Part shown: one piece after another, positions 45,561-56,900 of the stretch
How positions within the stretch are numbered: position 1 is the first letter of the stretch
How the letters are laid out: every line of letters starts with the position of its first letter
Source: Neospora caninum Liverpool
Lineage: Eukaryota; Apicomplexa; Conoidasida; Eucoccidiorida; Sarcocystidae
Direction of reading: 5' to 3'
DNA: 64,000 nucleotides
Assembly: GCF_000208865.1 (NCBI RefSeq)
Contig: NC_018391.1
Span: 248,001 to 312,000 of the forward strand
Made by a program: the position numbers and the translations under genes
The notes under the pieces: model-generated
Database searches by the model: none
Told to the model about the DNA's origin: nothing
The model's input: the letters and a program-made list of their open reading frames with translations, nothing else

Positions 45561-47384
45561 ATGACGACTCCGCGCGCAACGGAGGTCGAGAGCGGCTCCA
45601 CGCCGGCTTCGGCCACAAAGGAGCTTCCAGGCGCTCAAGAAGGGACTGAGGGCTCCACACCGGCTCCCCCCCGCGCAACCCCGAATCAGCCCGCGGCTCG
45701 AGAGCCGAGGACAAGGCCGGGCGAAGCGTCTTCCCTTTCAAACTCGTCTCCGGCGGTGGCGAAGGCTGCGCGGCCTTCCAGCGCTCAGTCGCCTTCCGCG
45801 ACGCGCACTCCGGGGAGCCTCGCCCGAGACGGAGCGGCTGCGGGCCCCGCGAGGCAAACTTCCAGGGAGGCCGAGACGCCGCTTCAGGGCTCGACGGAGG
45901 GGGTGGTACGGCGCCTCAGACAAGACTCCGGACTCTCGCGAACGAGTAGCACAACGGCCGCCCGCCATCCCTTCTCGGGCCGAGCGCAGTCCACGCCTGC
46001 AGCTGCGCACGCGATTGAAGTTCGTGGAGAGCTGGTCGTGCAGAATGTGGCCACGCTGGAGGAGCTGACGGCGTTGCTCGAAGACGAAAATTCTCCCTTC
46101 TCGCTCCAGCTGCAAGACGTCGAACTCCGCGTGGGCCCGAACCAAGTCGCGCGCTTAGGCGCCGCAGTGCCTGCCTTGCATGAGCACCTCCGAGCCATCC
46201 AGAGAGAACAGGAAGAGAGCCTCGCTCAACAAAGAAGAGGCGCGGGCGCAGCAGAGGCGACGGCCCGCGGCGCGGCGAGTGTTCTAGGCGTGGGACGAGC
46301 GAGAGCGACGGGAGTCTCTGCCGCTTCTTCGGCTTTGAGGACCAACGTTGTTCTTCGGGGAGCCGTCGAAGGGCGAAGGAGCGCCGTCGCCCGCAGCCGG
46401 ATACCTTCAGCTGCGGCTGCCACGCGGTCGCCCATCGCTGGAGCCGCAGGTCCAGGCGGATCCAGTCGGGCAGCGCCGCCCCGGCGTGTGCTCGCCGGGT
46501 CGTCCCCGTCTCCGGGCTCCACGCTGCCTTCTGCCACGGAAGTCCGAGCGGCGCGGGCGCAAGCAGCTTCAGCCGAAGCTGGGTCTCTGGCGAATGCTCA
46601 GGAGCAGTCCCAGTCGCTCCTGGCGAGGCTCTCTGAGGTGCAAAAGCAGGTCAAGTCGCTCCTGGCGACCGAAGGCGTGGTTTCTGGGGACGCGAAGAAG
46701 GGAAAGGAAGGGAAAGAAGGAGCTGAAGGGGCCAAGAAGGGCGCCGTTGGCGGGGACGGCACGCCGAGCCTCGGCAAGAAGCCGAACGGAAGGGCCAAGG
46801 ACTTCAGCGCAGACAGCGTCGGCGTCAGCAGCAGCTCGAGGGTGCCGAGTTCCGCAGGTGGCGAACTCAGCGATGTACCGGAGAAAACGCGGAGCGACAG
46901 TCTAGCGCAGACAGAGAAGGAGAAGGCAGAGAAGGAAAAGGCAGAGAAGGAGAAGGCAGAAAAGGAAAAGGCTGAGAAGGAGAAGGCAGAGAAGGAGAAG
47001 GCAGAGAAGGAAAAGGCTGAGAAGGAGAAGGCAGAGAAGGAGAAGGCTGAGAAGGAGAAGGCTGAGAAGGAGAAGGCAGAGAAGGAGAAGGCTGAGAAGG
47101 AGAAGGCTGAGAAGGAGAAGGCTGAGAAGGAAGGAGCACTCGCGCACGAGGACAAAGAAGAAGAAGTCCAACTGGATACGTTGAATACCTTTGTAGGAGC
47201 AATCGGGAATATGTTCCGTGGGGTGTTCACTTCTGACGCAGTTGATGAAACTGGAGACCAGGGTGAAGCACCGACGGTCGAGGACATACCGACGCGAGAG
47301 GAACCGAATGAAGTCGAAAAAGCAGAAGAAGAAAAGAAGGAACCGGAGGAGAAAGAAGAGGCAACGACGAGCTGGCCATGGTGA
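45561..47384 (+). CDS. Charged repeat protein of unknown function, 607 residues
   Basis: An intronless frame from the first in-frame ATG. No family recognised. The N-terminal 150 residues are Ser/Thr/Pro/Ala rich and probably disordered. Residues about 152-220 look ordered: VRGELVVQNVATLEELTAL, LQLQDVELRVG and LGAAVPALHEHLRAIQ suggest strand and helix elements ending in a coiled coil. A second helical stretch lies near 340-370 (LLARLSEVQKQVKSLLA). Residues about 452-522 are about 14 copies of the pentapeptide EKEKA, which should form a long charged single helix. The C-terminus has TLNTFVGAIGNMFRGVF, a short amphipathic segment, followed by an acidic tail ending SWPW. There is no signal peptide at this start. 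The frame is open 125 codons upstream but has no ATG there. The architecture suggests a scaffold or cytoskeletal role, which is inference only. Confidence 0.75.
   Translation: MTTPRATEVESGSTPASATKELPGAQEGTEGSTPAPPRATPNQPAAREPRTRPGEASSLSNSSPAVAKAARPSSAQSPSATRTPGSLARDGAAAGPARQTSREAETPLQGSTEGVVRRLRQDSGLSRTSSTTAARHPFSGRAQSTPAAAHAIEVRGELVVQNVATLEELTALLEDENSPFSLQLQDVELRVGPNQVARLGAAVPALHEHLRAIQREQEESLAQQRRGAGAAEATARGAASVLGVGRARATGVSAASSALRTNVVLRGAVEGRRSAVARSRIPSAAAATRSPIAGAAGPGGSSRAAPPRRVLAGSSPSPGSTLPSATEVRAARAQAASAEAGSLANAQEQSQSLLARLSEVQKQVKSLLATEGVVSGDAKKGKEGKEGAEGAKKGAVGGDGTPSLGKKPNGRAKDFSADSVGVSSSSRVPSSAGGELSDVPEKTRSDSLAQTEKEKAEKEKAEKEKAEKEKAEKEKAEKEKAEKEKAEKEKAEKEKAEKEKAEKEKAEKEKAEKEKAEKEKAEKEGALAHEDKEEEVQLDTLNTFVGAIGNMFRGVFTSDAVDETGDQGEAPTVEDIPTREEPNEVEKAEEEKKEPEEKEEATTSWPW
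46912..47131 (+). repeat. 15-base coding minisatellite (EKEKA repeat)
   Basis: About 14 imperfect copies of a 15-base unit of the GAGAAGGAAAAGGCA type. Variation is almost all synonymous (GAA/GAG, GCA/GCT), so the pentapeptide is conserved while the DNA drifts. This points to selection on the protein repeat rather than recent expansion alone. Confidence 0.9.
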
Positions 47385-50300
47385 TGGACATGACGTCGAC
47401 AGACTCATGAAACAAAACTGCTGCCACAAGCAAGGCCATCTGGTACAGAGTGGAGGGCGGGATGCGGTTTGCCTCGATATTAAAATGAGACAAGAAAGCC
47501 GCATGTCATGAGACTTGATTTCCCTAGATGTGTAGGAACCGGTTAGTTTTTATCACGGAGGATGACGTAATGTGACGGCTGCATGTGCCTTTGCGACAGC
47601 ATAGATGCAGTTGCATCTCGAGACACGGCAGAAAAACACAAAAGAAAGGCAACATAGTGTGTTTTCAACATCCGGTGCCTCATTTGGAAGGCATCATCAA
47701 TACCTGCTTTGAGCGAAAAACAGATTCCTCTCCTGCCAATCCACTTCTTCGGGTTGCTTCCCAATTGCGCGTTTCACAGATATCTTGGCTCTGTGGTTGT
47801 CTCTCGCTTCGCATCACGAGAGGAACCGGGCAATATGAATCCAGATTTCTTGATCGTCAGGTGCTAATGGTCCTCGTGGTGTTCACTTTTTTTTCACTCG
47901 CCGCCTTCTCCAAATCCACGTTCTCGTTCCCTCTTTTTTCTTGCCGTCCCTCGCATTTCCTTGTCAGACCCCATCGAGCAACTGATAGTCCATCTTTTTT
48001 TTAAGATTGTTAGTCGTCACACCCGAGGTTTGAGACTTCTTCGTCAGGGTACATGTCTGTGGGCTTCGGTGCGAACACTTCATGTGTAATTGTACGCAGG
48101 CTTGTGTTTGTTTCCAGTCCCTCATCGCGCATGTCCACCGCCGTGGCATCACTATACAAAAACGCGAACATGGAACACAAAGGCATTTCGCTTGTGAATT
48201 TAGATACGCCTGCAGAGGAATATCTGTACACCTCTACATGTCTCCCTGTCTGAAGAGAGCTAAAATAGATCGATACATGCCGTGGCAAGGCGGTCGCGCT
48301 GCTGCGGCGACAGTGTGAAGCGACTTTGCAGATATTGCCCTATGCAAGGAAAGGCAAGTGCCTGGCGCCGTATTGCCAGTGGAGTGGTTTCCGTTTTTTC
48401 GACTGTTGCGCGATCGGAAATACACGTTCCTGTGTAGCTTGGATTGACGTTCCAGGTGGAGAAGAAAGCTGTCTTTCACCGTCTCGTGTCCGAGGGAAGT
48501 AACGGAGAGGGAAACTGTCATAAACGACGGCGTAACGAATTATGGCGCAGCACAGTTACATCTTTCCTCCCTCAGGTATTCCATCTCAAGGGAGAACTCT
48601 CCGCTGTTTTTTTTGCACCCTGTACGTGCTGTCGGGGCTGGGCTGAACAGTTTCCGTTTCGTAGCATCAGTCGCGGCACATCGTGTGCCCACAGTAGACT
48701 CTCGGCTTCTCTACGTTAGCTCCGTCGGTTTCAGACATGCGCTGAGAGTAACCGCCTTGTCATCTCGCAGCTCCTTCTCTCCTTTCTGTGCTCCCAGCGT
48801 TCCTCATGAGCGACAACAGTGCCGCTCTTCCGTGAGCAACCGGCAGCAGGCGGATGCGTAACCGACGCTGGTCTGAGGGTTTCAGTTTCCGGGTTTCAAG
48901 AACTCTGAAACAGCGCAAATGGGCCGTTTACCCCGGTTTTCGGCTCTTGGTCCCCGGCCCCTCAAACCCTTTTTAGGATGGGTTGTTAGCTTCTTCCCGT
49001 CTAGACGCCACCGACGCACACCGCGGGTTTCCCAAGCAGGCCTTTTTCTTTCTCTATGCGGGCGTACACCGGTACGGACTTAACAGTGGAGCCCCGCCCC
49101 TCCGTTACCGTCGTCAGAAAACCCAACAGGGTTTTCGCTCTCTGGCTGCTGAGTCTCCGTTCCACTGAATCTGACGCTGTACGTAGCTCTTGTTCGAATC
49201 CGAAAGTACGCCCGCGCGGGTTCTCCCTGTGGCGAGAGAAAATTCGCTTCTGACTGCGGGTCGGTACACAGGAGGAGGAAGTGTATGGTTTCGGCTCGGC
49301 TTTCATGATCTGCTTCCTTTTCCCCGTACTCCCTGTCCTCTGGCCTAGATTTCTCTCTTCCCGGTGTCTGCTAGAGCGCCGCTTTTTCTCGCGCGCGCTG
49401 CCTCGCGTTCCTAGCCCCGCGGTATTCTCCGCCTCTTGCCCCCACGAGCAGCGGGGCCGAGCCTCTAGCGATGTCGTCTCTCTCCCCCGGCGCGGTTGTT
49501 TGAACTGCATTGGCTGTCGAGAGACGGCAGGAAGCAGCCGTTGCGCGATATGGACTCAGGGAGGGGCGTTGGACCCGCTGGATGAGACTCCTCTTCACAG
49601 GTCTTGAACCCTCATGGTTGTGTCTTGTGCTACACTGAGAAAAACGAGCGCGAGTTTTGGGGCCAGAAAGAATGCGGGTCTCCTCACACACGCGTCACCA
49701 CCCCCCTCGTTGCACGCGCAGGGCGGGGCTGGGAAACGGGAAATCGAAGCCCCAACGCGCCGACGTTCAAGTCCCTCTTCCACAGATCTGTCAGGCAAGT
49801 TGCTGAGGTTAGGTGAAAGCTGGATCGATCCAGCGTCTCAATGTGTCCAGGTGAGGTCCCCGCGCCTTCAGGTCGCACCTCCTCACCCTCCGATGCTGCT
49901 GCTTGTCTAAAACACGCGGAACATGCACTCGCGTTCACGCGCGTGTCCTCGCTGTCAGGGAGATGCCGGTTTCGATGCCTGAGAGGCTACACAACGTTCG
50001 TGATTTCCTGCAACCCTTTTGTCAACAAGGGAGGATTTGTGAGGGGCAAGTCCCGGCCATTCACCCCGTCGCTTTTCCCCGTATAGCTTTCCCGGCGCAT
50101 TGTCGCCAACATTCGCGTGCCGTGTCCAGTGCGGCAATTCCCTTTTTTCTCTCTTCTTCCTCTCTCTTTTCTGAGTGTTTGTGGACTTCTTCACAGTGTC
50201 GCGGTAGAAAAGGGCCCAGGCCGCCTGCTGGGAAACTCAGACGAGGTGCGCGATGGGTGGAATGCGGGCCGTGACTCGAGAGAGAGAGAGAGCGACGCCG

Positions 50301-50968
50301 CAACCGTTTTCTCGCGAATTCCACAGGAACCCGTCCCTTCTGCGTTTCACGCCTACGCCCTGCCGTGTTTTTTCACTCCTTCTACGCGCCAGGCGCTCGA
50401 GAACTCGAGAAGGCGTTTGAGGCGGACTCCCTTTCTTTTTTTCTTAAAGCGGCAACCGCCAGCGCCCAGGCCAGGCCTCGATTGTGTCGGAGGTGACCTC
50501 TCTTTATCGCCTGCCCGTTTCCTTTTTCTCCGCGCGCGCGTCTCTCTCTCTCTCTTCGTCAGCCTTTTGCCCGTCACGCATCGAGCGGCGATCTCGGCTC
50601 TTTTCCCGCGTTTTCCCCTCGACGCTGCCAGCCGCTCCCTCTCGATGTCTCTGTGCCTCGTCTGTGTGCCTGGTCACTTTTCCCCTCCTACCCCTCTCCT
50701 CCTTCAGAACGGCCTCTCTATGCTTAGCAAGCCTCTCTGCTGAATCATGCGCCACTCGGCCTCTCCTCCCTGAGAGGGCTAGGCGCCGGGTAGGGAAAGC
50801 GCGCGGTTTTCGCGGCCCGCACTCGCCTCTTTTTTCATCTCAGATCTTCGCCTTTGCCTTCTTCACGCGTTTCTCTTTTGCTCATGCCTCTTTTCGATTG
50901 GTCGCGAGAGCCATCGCTTTGAAACCGGGAGTCCCCTTAGCGATTTTCGGCATCGGGGGAGAGGGAGA
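47385..50968. other. Spacer and 5' region of the ApiAP2-type gene
   Basis: About 3.6 kb with no supported gene. Small frames on both strands (for example 48010-48288 minus and 48053-48253 plus) overlap and show no family. The last kilobase before 50969 is pyrimidine rich with many TCTC words, as in a 5' leader of the downstream gene. Confidence 0.4.
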
Positions 50969-53900
50969 ATGGACGAAACACGCAACGCTGGCTGGGTATC
51001 TCTGTCTTCCTCGGTCAACAGGCTACAGGCATGTCGTGCACAAGACGGCGGAGCGGGCGAAAGGCCTCGCGGAAACTTCGCCGCGCAAGGCCGCCGTCGA
51101 GGCAGATGTGGATCCTCTGAAGCGGGGGCTGGTGTCGCGCGTTCTCGCGTCTTTTCTGCAGCCACAGAGACCCCAGACGACGGGCAGAGAGAGGAAAGCG
51201 AGGCCGTGGAGGGAGCAGCGGCGGCTGAAGAAAACACGGGGAACGAGCCGGCGGTCGCGTCTCGGAAGCCCTCTGAGAGCTGCGCAGAGGAAAGGAGACA
51301 AACACGACGGCAACTGGCGAGGAGAGGCGAAACAGAAGGCCAGCAAGAGAACGAACCCCACATATGTCGTCCTTCGAAGTCACCGTCAGCCTTGCGGGGC
51401 TCTTCTCGTCCGCAGGTGACACACCGGGACGAGGCTGCGGAATCTTCAGGAGGGACGCAACACGAGGGAACGGAAGACACTCGGCAGGCCTCAGTTCGCC
51501 GCGCGGCTTCCGGTCGGCCGCTGCGCGCCTCGGCCTCGCGTGCCCCGCCTTGTCTCGCTTCGCTCGATTCGCCGTTCTCTTCTCTCTCCGCGGCCTCTGT
51601 GCCGTGTTGTCCCGCGCTGCTTCCCTCCCTGCGGACGCCGACCGCCCAGTCGCCTACGAACCTTGGAGACTCCGCAAGTCCCCAGAAGGGTTCTCGAACG
51701 CGCTTGCTCGGCCAGCTCTCGTCGAGCGACAAGGAGAATCGCGTGACGAAGGCAGTCAACAAGGAGCCGTCTCCTCGGACTCCTCGCTCGTCTCCATCTC
51801 TGTGTCTTTGGTCTCGGCAAAGGACGAGGGCCGAGAAGAAGGCCCGCGCGGCCGTCTCCTCGTTTTCCCCGAGGTCTCTTGCTTCGGCCGAGACACGCGA
51901 AGCCGAAGACGGGGCGGAAGCGCTCCCGATGCGAGCTCCTGCTGGAACATGCAAGGCACACGTGTCTTCTGTTTCCACCGGATTACCCTGTTCGGGGGAG
52001 GGTGGACAAGAAAGAACAGACGACACACGGAAAGCATCTTTGCGCTCACGAAACAAAAAGGTATCTCTCGGAGGCCGAGACCAGGCACAGGGTTCCCCGG
52101 CGCGCTTGCCGTCGTCCGCCTCGGCGCAAGGCGCGCATGCATCGCGTGACGACAGCTTGAGGGCCAAGGGTGAAGGACACACGGAAAGGAGAGCGGTGCA
52201 CGGACGGGAAAGAGCACAAGGGAGAGCGGACTCTGAGAAGAACGGAAAAAAATGCAGACGCAAGAAGCAGGAGGGAGGGGAAACCCTCGCTCTTCCGCTT
52301 TCAGATCGCCGTCGGCCGCAAACCTCGTGGAAGCCAAAGACTTGTCCTCCGCCTGAGATAACCGGCCAGGAGCCCCAGGGCCAGAGCCAAAATCTCCCGA
52401 CTGCGTGTCCGTCTTTCGCTTCTGTCCTTCCCCCTCCCGGTCTCTCTGCGCTTGCCTCTCCGACCCGGGAGCCCGAACGCGTCTCCCTTCCGACCGCGCT
52501 CCGCGCCTCGCCGGATGGAGACGCAACTCCAAAGACAAGAGGGCCTCCGCCACCCGGGGCGCGGGCCCAGAATCTTGGAAACCGACTCGACCCGCGTCTC
52601 GCCCTCGCCGCAGCGGCGCTGGCGACAGGCAGCAGAGGCGCCTCGCCAGGAGGGATCGAAACCCCGCATGCACGGACTCCTCAACAACCACAGGAGCCTC
52701 GCGTGAGATGTGAACCGGCGACGACAGTGGCCAGCCGCGGACCGGCAGGGACACCGGCTGCTGACCAGGCGACTGGGGGCTCTGTGCTGGTCGGGGACAG
52801 AAGAGACACGCCCGGGGACCTTCGCCCTCAGAGGAGAGGGGACCCAGATTTCGATGTGGGAACACCTCGTCTGTCTCTGCCTTTTCCAGGAGCCGGAGGG
52901 GCTGCACGGGTCGGTTCGCATCCTTTTGCGGAGTCGTTAGTCCAAATGCATCTTCAGCAGTTGCAGATGGAAAAGCAGACCCAGCAGCTTCTGTCTTCGG
53001 CTTTAGGTGCCCAGCTGGTGCTTCCTCTTTCTGTCCTCCTGCCTTCTTTTACATTTGGCGGTGCGTCCGCCTGCTTTCCAGCGACACTCCACACGGCGGT
53101 GGATCAGGCAGGCGACGACGGAAGCAAGATCCCACAAAGAGTGTCTCCTGCCAGTCTCGCTTCGTCAGTTTTGTCCTCGGACGCTGCCCCGTTTATCGAG
53201 CCTTCTTCACTCAAGCGCTCCGGCCGTCGGCTAACAACCTTTCCAGAGGCAGCGCCTCGGGCGACGTCTCTTCCTGCTTGGGATTCGACGAAAAGCGAAA
53301 GTCTGCGTTCGCCGTCGTTTTGCGGCGTGGCGAGTCGCGACTATCCGCCGGTGAAGGGCCTTTCTTTCGCCCCGAAGGGGACACCGGTCTCTCTCCGCGG
53401 GGAGACGTTCCTTGCGGAGGACGACCTCTGGCTGGTTTCCTTTGTTCTGAAACGCCCCAGAAGCGAAGAGCCTCGATGCCGTTCTCAGCGCAGACGCTCG
53501 TCCCCTTCGTGTTCTGTGCGACTCTTCGATTGTCCCTCTTCATCGGACCCCAGTTGCGGTGACCCGGTAGTGCTGGGAGACCAGCACGGGGGCGACGAGA
53601 CACGGAGAACGCCCCACGCGGATGCGCAAGAAGGTCCCGGAGCCCGTGCCTCAAGGGAGACAGGCGAAGACCCCACAAGGGAGGGAGGGGGAGAGAAGGG
53701 GAGCGACGAGAACGCGAGTGACTCCCAGAGGCTGCGGGAGGGATCAGAGGGATTCCTGGAAGAAGACAAGAAGAGCACGGAGGAGCTGAAAGAGCCAAGT
53801 GCATCTACGTGTTCCTCTGGGGGCGCAACAAGCGGAGGGGAGGAGGCGAACCCGACGAAAACGAGTGCAGGCTCTCACCCCGGAATGGAGAGCGCGAAGG

Positions 53901-56900
53901 ACGCGGCGTCGGCCGCGATTCCGTCACCGGTAAGCGAAGACATGACCGAGGCGACAGAGGAAGACAGAATAGATGAAGCACACGTTCAAGGCGAAGGAGA
54001 GGAAAGGGAGGAGGAAGAACGATGCTGGAAGACATTCGGCGTGGCGGAGTATGGTGACGAAGAGTCGGCGCGCGAGGCGGCTCTTCTGTTTATGCTGAAA
54101 TTCAGTAAAGAGGGAGTCGTCATCCTCGACGGCCATACACAAGACAGTCTGGATGCCGTACGTCGTCCCACGGGGTCCACAGAAAAAGAAGAGGCGGAAG
54201 ACGATGAGGAAGAAGAGGAAGAAGAGGAGGAAGAAGAAGAGGAAGAGGAAGAAGAAGAGGAAGAGGAAGAAGAGGAGGGACAGGTGAAGATGCACAGAGA
54301 TGGAGTCGACGAGTCGATGAATCAAGGAGCGGGGATGGCGTGTGCGCGGGAAGATGGAAAGAGAAGGCAATCAAGGCGTTTTTTTAGGAAGGGTGCAGAA
54401 AGTCGCGATTTTTGGTCAGAATGGATATTCGATGAAGGTGGATTGCCTCGGCAAATCCTCGGCACGAGAACTGCTCCCGCCCCTGCTGCGCCGCCTGCCT
54501 CTTCGCACCTCGCGGCTTCTCTATCCCCAGATCCTCGAGGGGATCTGGAGCTTCTGGGTCGGAAACGAGGGCGTCCACGAAAAGGCGAGCATCGCGCGTC
54601 GTTGGTTCTGGGCAAGAAAGGGAAACGTTCCGCTGGGAGCTGTGTTTCGTTTCCGGTTTCCCTTTCCGGCGCGGACCGGGCCTTCCTCCGCTCTCGCCCT
54701 CTCCCGTCTCTTCGCAAGTGTGTGTCCCCGTCCCCTCCTGGGGAACTTCACAGAAAACGGCGAAAACTGCTGACCATGTCGCTCGCCGCCGCTGTCTCCG
54801 AGGCCGGCTGCGGGCGAAGCGATGCATGTGCGCGAGAGGCGAGGCAGGTTGAGAGCCGCCTTTTATCGGAAGGGGAGAATCCACGGAAGATCTTCAGGGA
54901 TCGACTGAATGCAGTCTTGGGGAGAGACATGGATACCGAACAGAGAGACGACGAGGAAGCTTTGAGGGAACAGCAAGCGCGTGAACACTCGAGAATGGGG
55001 CAACTCCTCTGTCGAAATCATCTCATGACAGGCAGCTTCGTCCCTACAGGACATGAATGGCTGCTTGACAACCTAGACGACCTCGAAAAAGAACCCTTTT
55101 CTGCAGAACCCCTCGTAAGTCCCACCAACCACACCTTATTCGACTCATTATGTATGTATGTATGTATGTATGTATGTATGTATGTATGTATGTATGTATG
55201 TATGTATATATATATATATATATATATATAATGAGCCGATCACGCAATGTGTGCCGCTCTCGTTATATACACATGTGTATGCATACACACACGTGTGCAT
55301 ACGTACTGTGTTTCAAAGTGCAAACGAATAACTCACGAGTAACTGTATCCCACGATATACAAATACTGTGCCCATCAATGGGAAGAGCGACAGCGTATGT
55401 CTCCACTGCCTTTCGCATACGCTCGGCATCGTCCGCACACGCGATACGCATATTCAGTCGCACATGGTGCAAAATACGTGAACGACAGACTGGAGCTCGT
55501 TTTCCTTGTCCAAGGATCCTTCTTACAGGTGTATCTGTACATGCACTTAGTACACGGGCTTTTCATACGCGTAAGCCGCTTTGTCTCACAGCCTACCTCC
55601 TACAACCATGGAGCCTGCTTGGACCGGAAGAAGACATGTGGGTGTTCCTGTGTCTCTCAATGACTTCCCATTTATGTTTATAACTGTGTACGTATATAGT
55701 GCACGTGTAGTACGTATATGGTGCACGTATAGTACGTATATAGTGCACGTATATATATATATATATATGCATAAAATCTCTCCTTCGGGAGATGGTCGAA
55801 GCGTTGCCGGCCTTGTGTCGGTCTGGAGGCCTGCTCAACAGAGTGCTTTCTGTTGGATCGAGATGGGCAAAGGGTCGACCGTGGATTTTCTCGTGCGTTT
55901 GTGTGTTCCGGCAGTCCTCGGCGTGGTACCTGATGCAGTTGAAGCTGCATGCACTGAAGCTCCGGCCTAGGGGGCCGTTGACAGCGCGTACCGCTCACGA
56001 CATCTTATCTTCACATGACAATTTCTACTTCCATAGTCCGTACTCGCAGGAGAATTTCCTTCATCGGCTTCGCTGCCGTTTTGCTTCCGACGCCAGTGCA
56101 CCCGCACAACAGGCTGTCGGTCGCACTTCCCACTTTGAGCTCGGGGCTTCGTCCCTTGCGTCGCTTTCCTGTTCGCCGCGATCAGCGGAGAGTGCGCACG
56201 CTGACGCCCCGACAGCCGGAGCTTCTCCCCAGCGCGAACACTGGGCGGGCAGTCCAGGTGGAGGTCCAGCGCATGCAGCTGGAACGGGGTTTCCCGTCCG
56301 CGCTATAGGGGGACACCTGGCGCCTTCGCCACCGAGGCAGGAAGTGCACCGTTCCCTCCCGGCTTCGCCGTCTGTGGCGCCGCGAACGTCTCTCGTCCCG
56401 GGTCCAGCAGCAGGCGCACTGGCGAATCTTGCCGCCTCCTTGCTGGCGAAGCACGAGTTGAAGACGGGAAGTCCGTGGGTTCTGCCGTCGCTCTCTACGC
56501 CCCAGTCGCTGGTGAGGGAGCAGGTCTGTCAGCTGCGTGCGGATTTGCCTGCGCCGGCAAAAGCCTGTCACTCTGCGGATCGTATCGGAAAGACTCCAGA
56601 AGACACTGGTGCCGCACCCATGACACAGAATCGTGGCCTCGCTTCCTTCCATGCTCCGCTCGCCGAAAAGTTGATCTTGGCTCGACGCCTGCTGTATCTC
56701 AGCCAGGGTGGGGGCGTAGGGGTGTCGGAGGCAGGAGCGACAGCGGCGAACCCGCCGCCTTCTCCGGCCGTGGTAGAGCGGGACAAGGTGGTGGAGCAGT
56801 CTGATCAGGCGCAGTCGCCGGCGACGCTTCAGCGTGTCCAGGCTCGTGTCTTGGAGAGCTCGAAGGGTCGCCGTTCTCGCCAGGTACAGGCGAGTGTGCA

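Larger units (their letters stand above)
55115..55914 (+). other. Intron 1 of the ApiAP2 gene with tandem repeats
   Basis: An 800-base intron with a consensus GTAAGT donor and a TTCCGGCAG acceptor. It contains a (TATG)n array with a (TA)n tail (about 55149-55230) and three tandem 22-base units near its 3' end. The frame stays open a short way into the tetranucleotide array and would add Met-Tyr-Val-Cys repeats, which the strong donor argues against. Confidence 0.85.

Noticed and set aside
46598..47504. Minus-strand Ser/Phe and Leu-rich repeat frames
   Set aside because: They are antisense readings of the 15-base repeat encoding EKEKA, which keeps any frame open without coding.
49185..49215. 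A GTTCGAATCC word resembling a tRNA T-arm
   Set aside because: No acceptor-stem or D-arm pairing can be formed around it on either strand.
55044..55247. Protein end with repeated Met-Tyr-Val-Cys or His-Thr-Tyr-Ile units
   Set aside because: It is a translation of the (TATG)n array after a consensus GTAAGT donor; splicing removes it.
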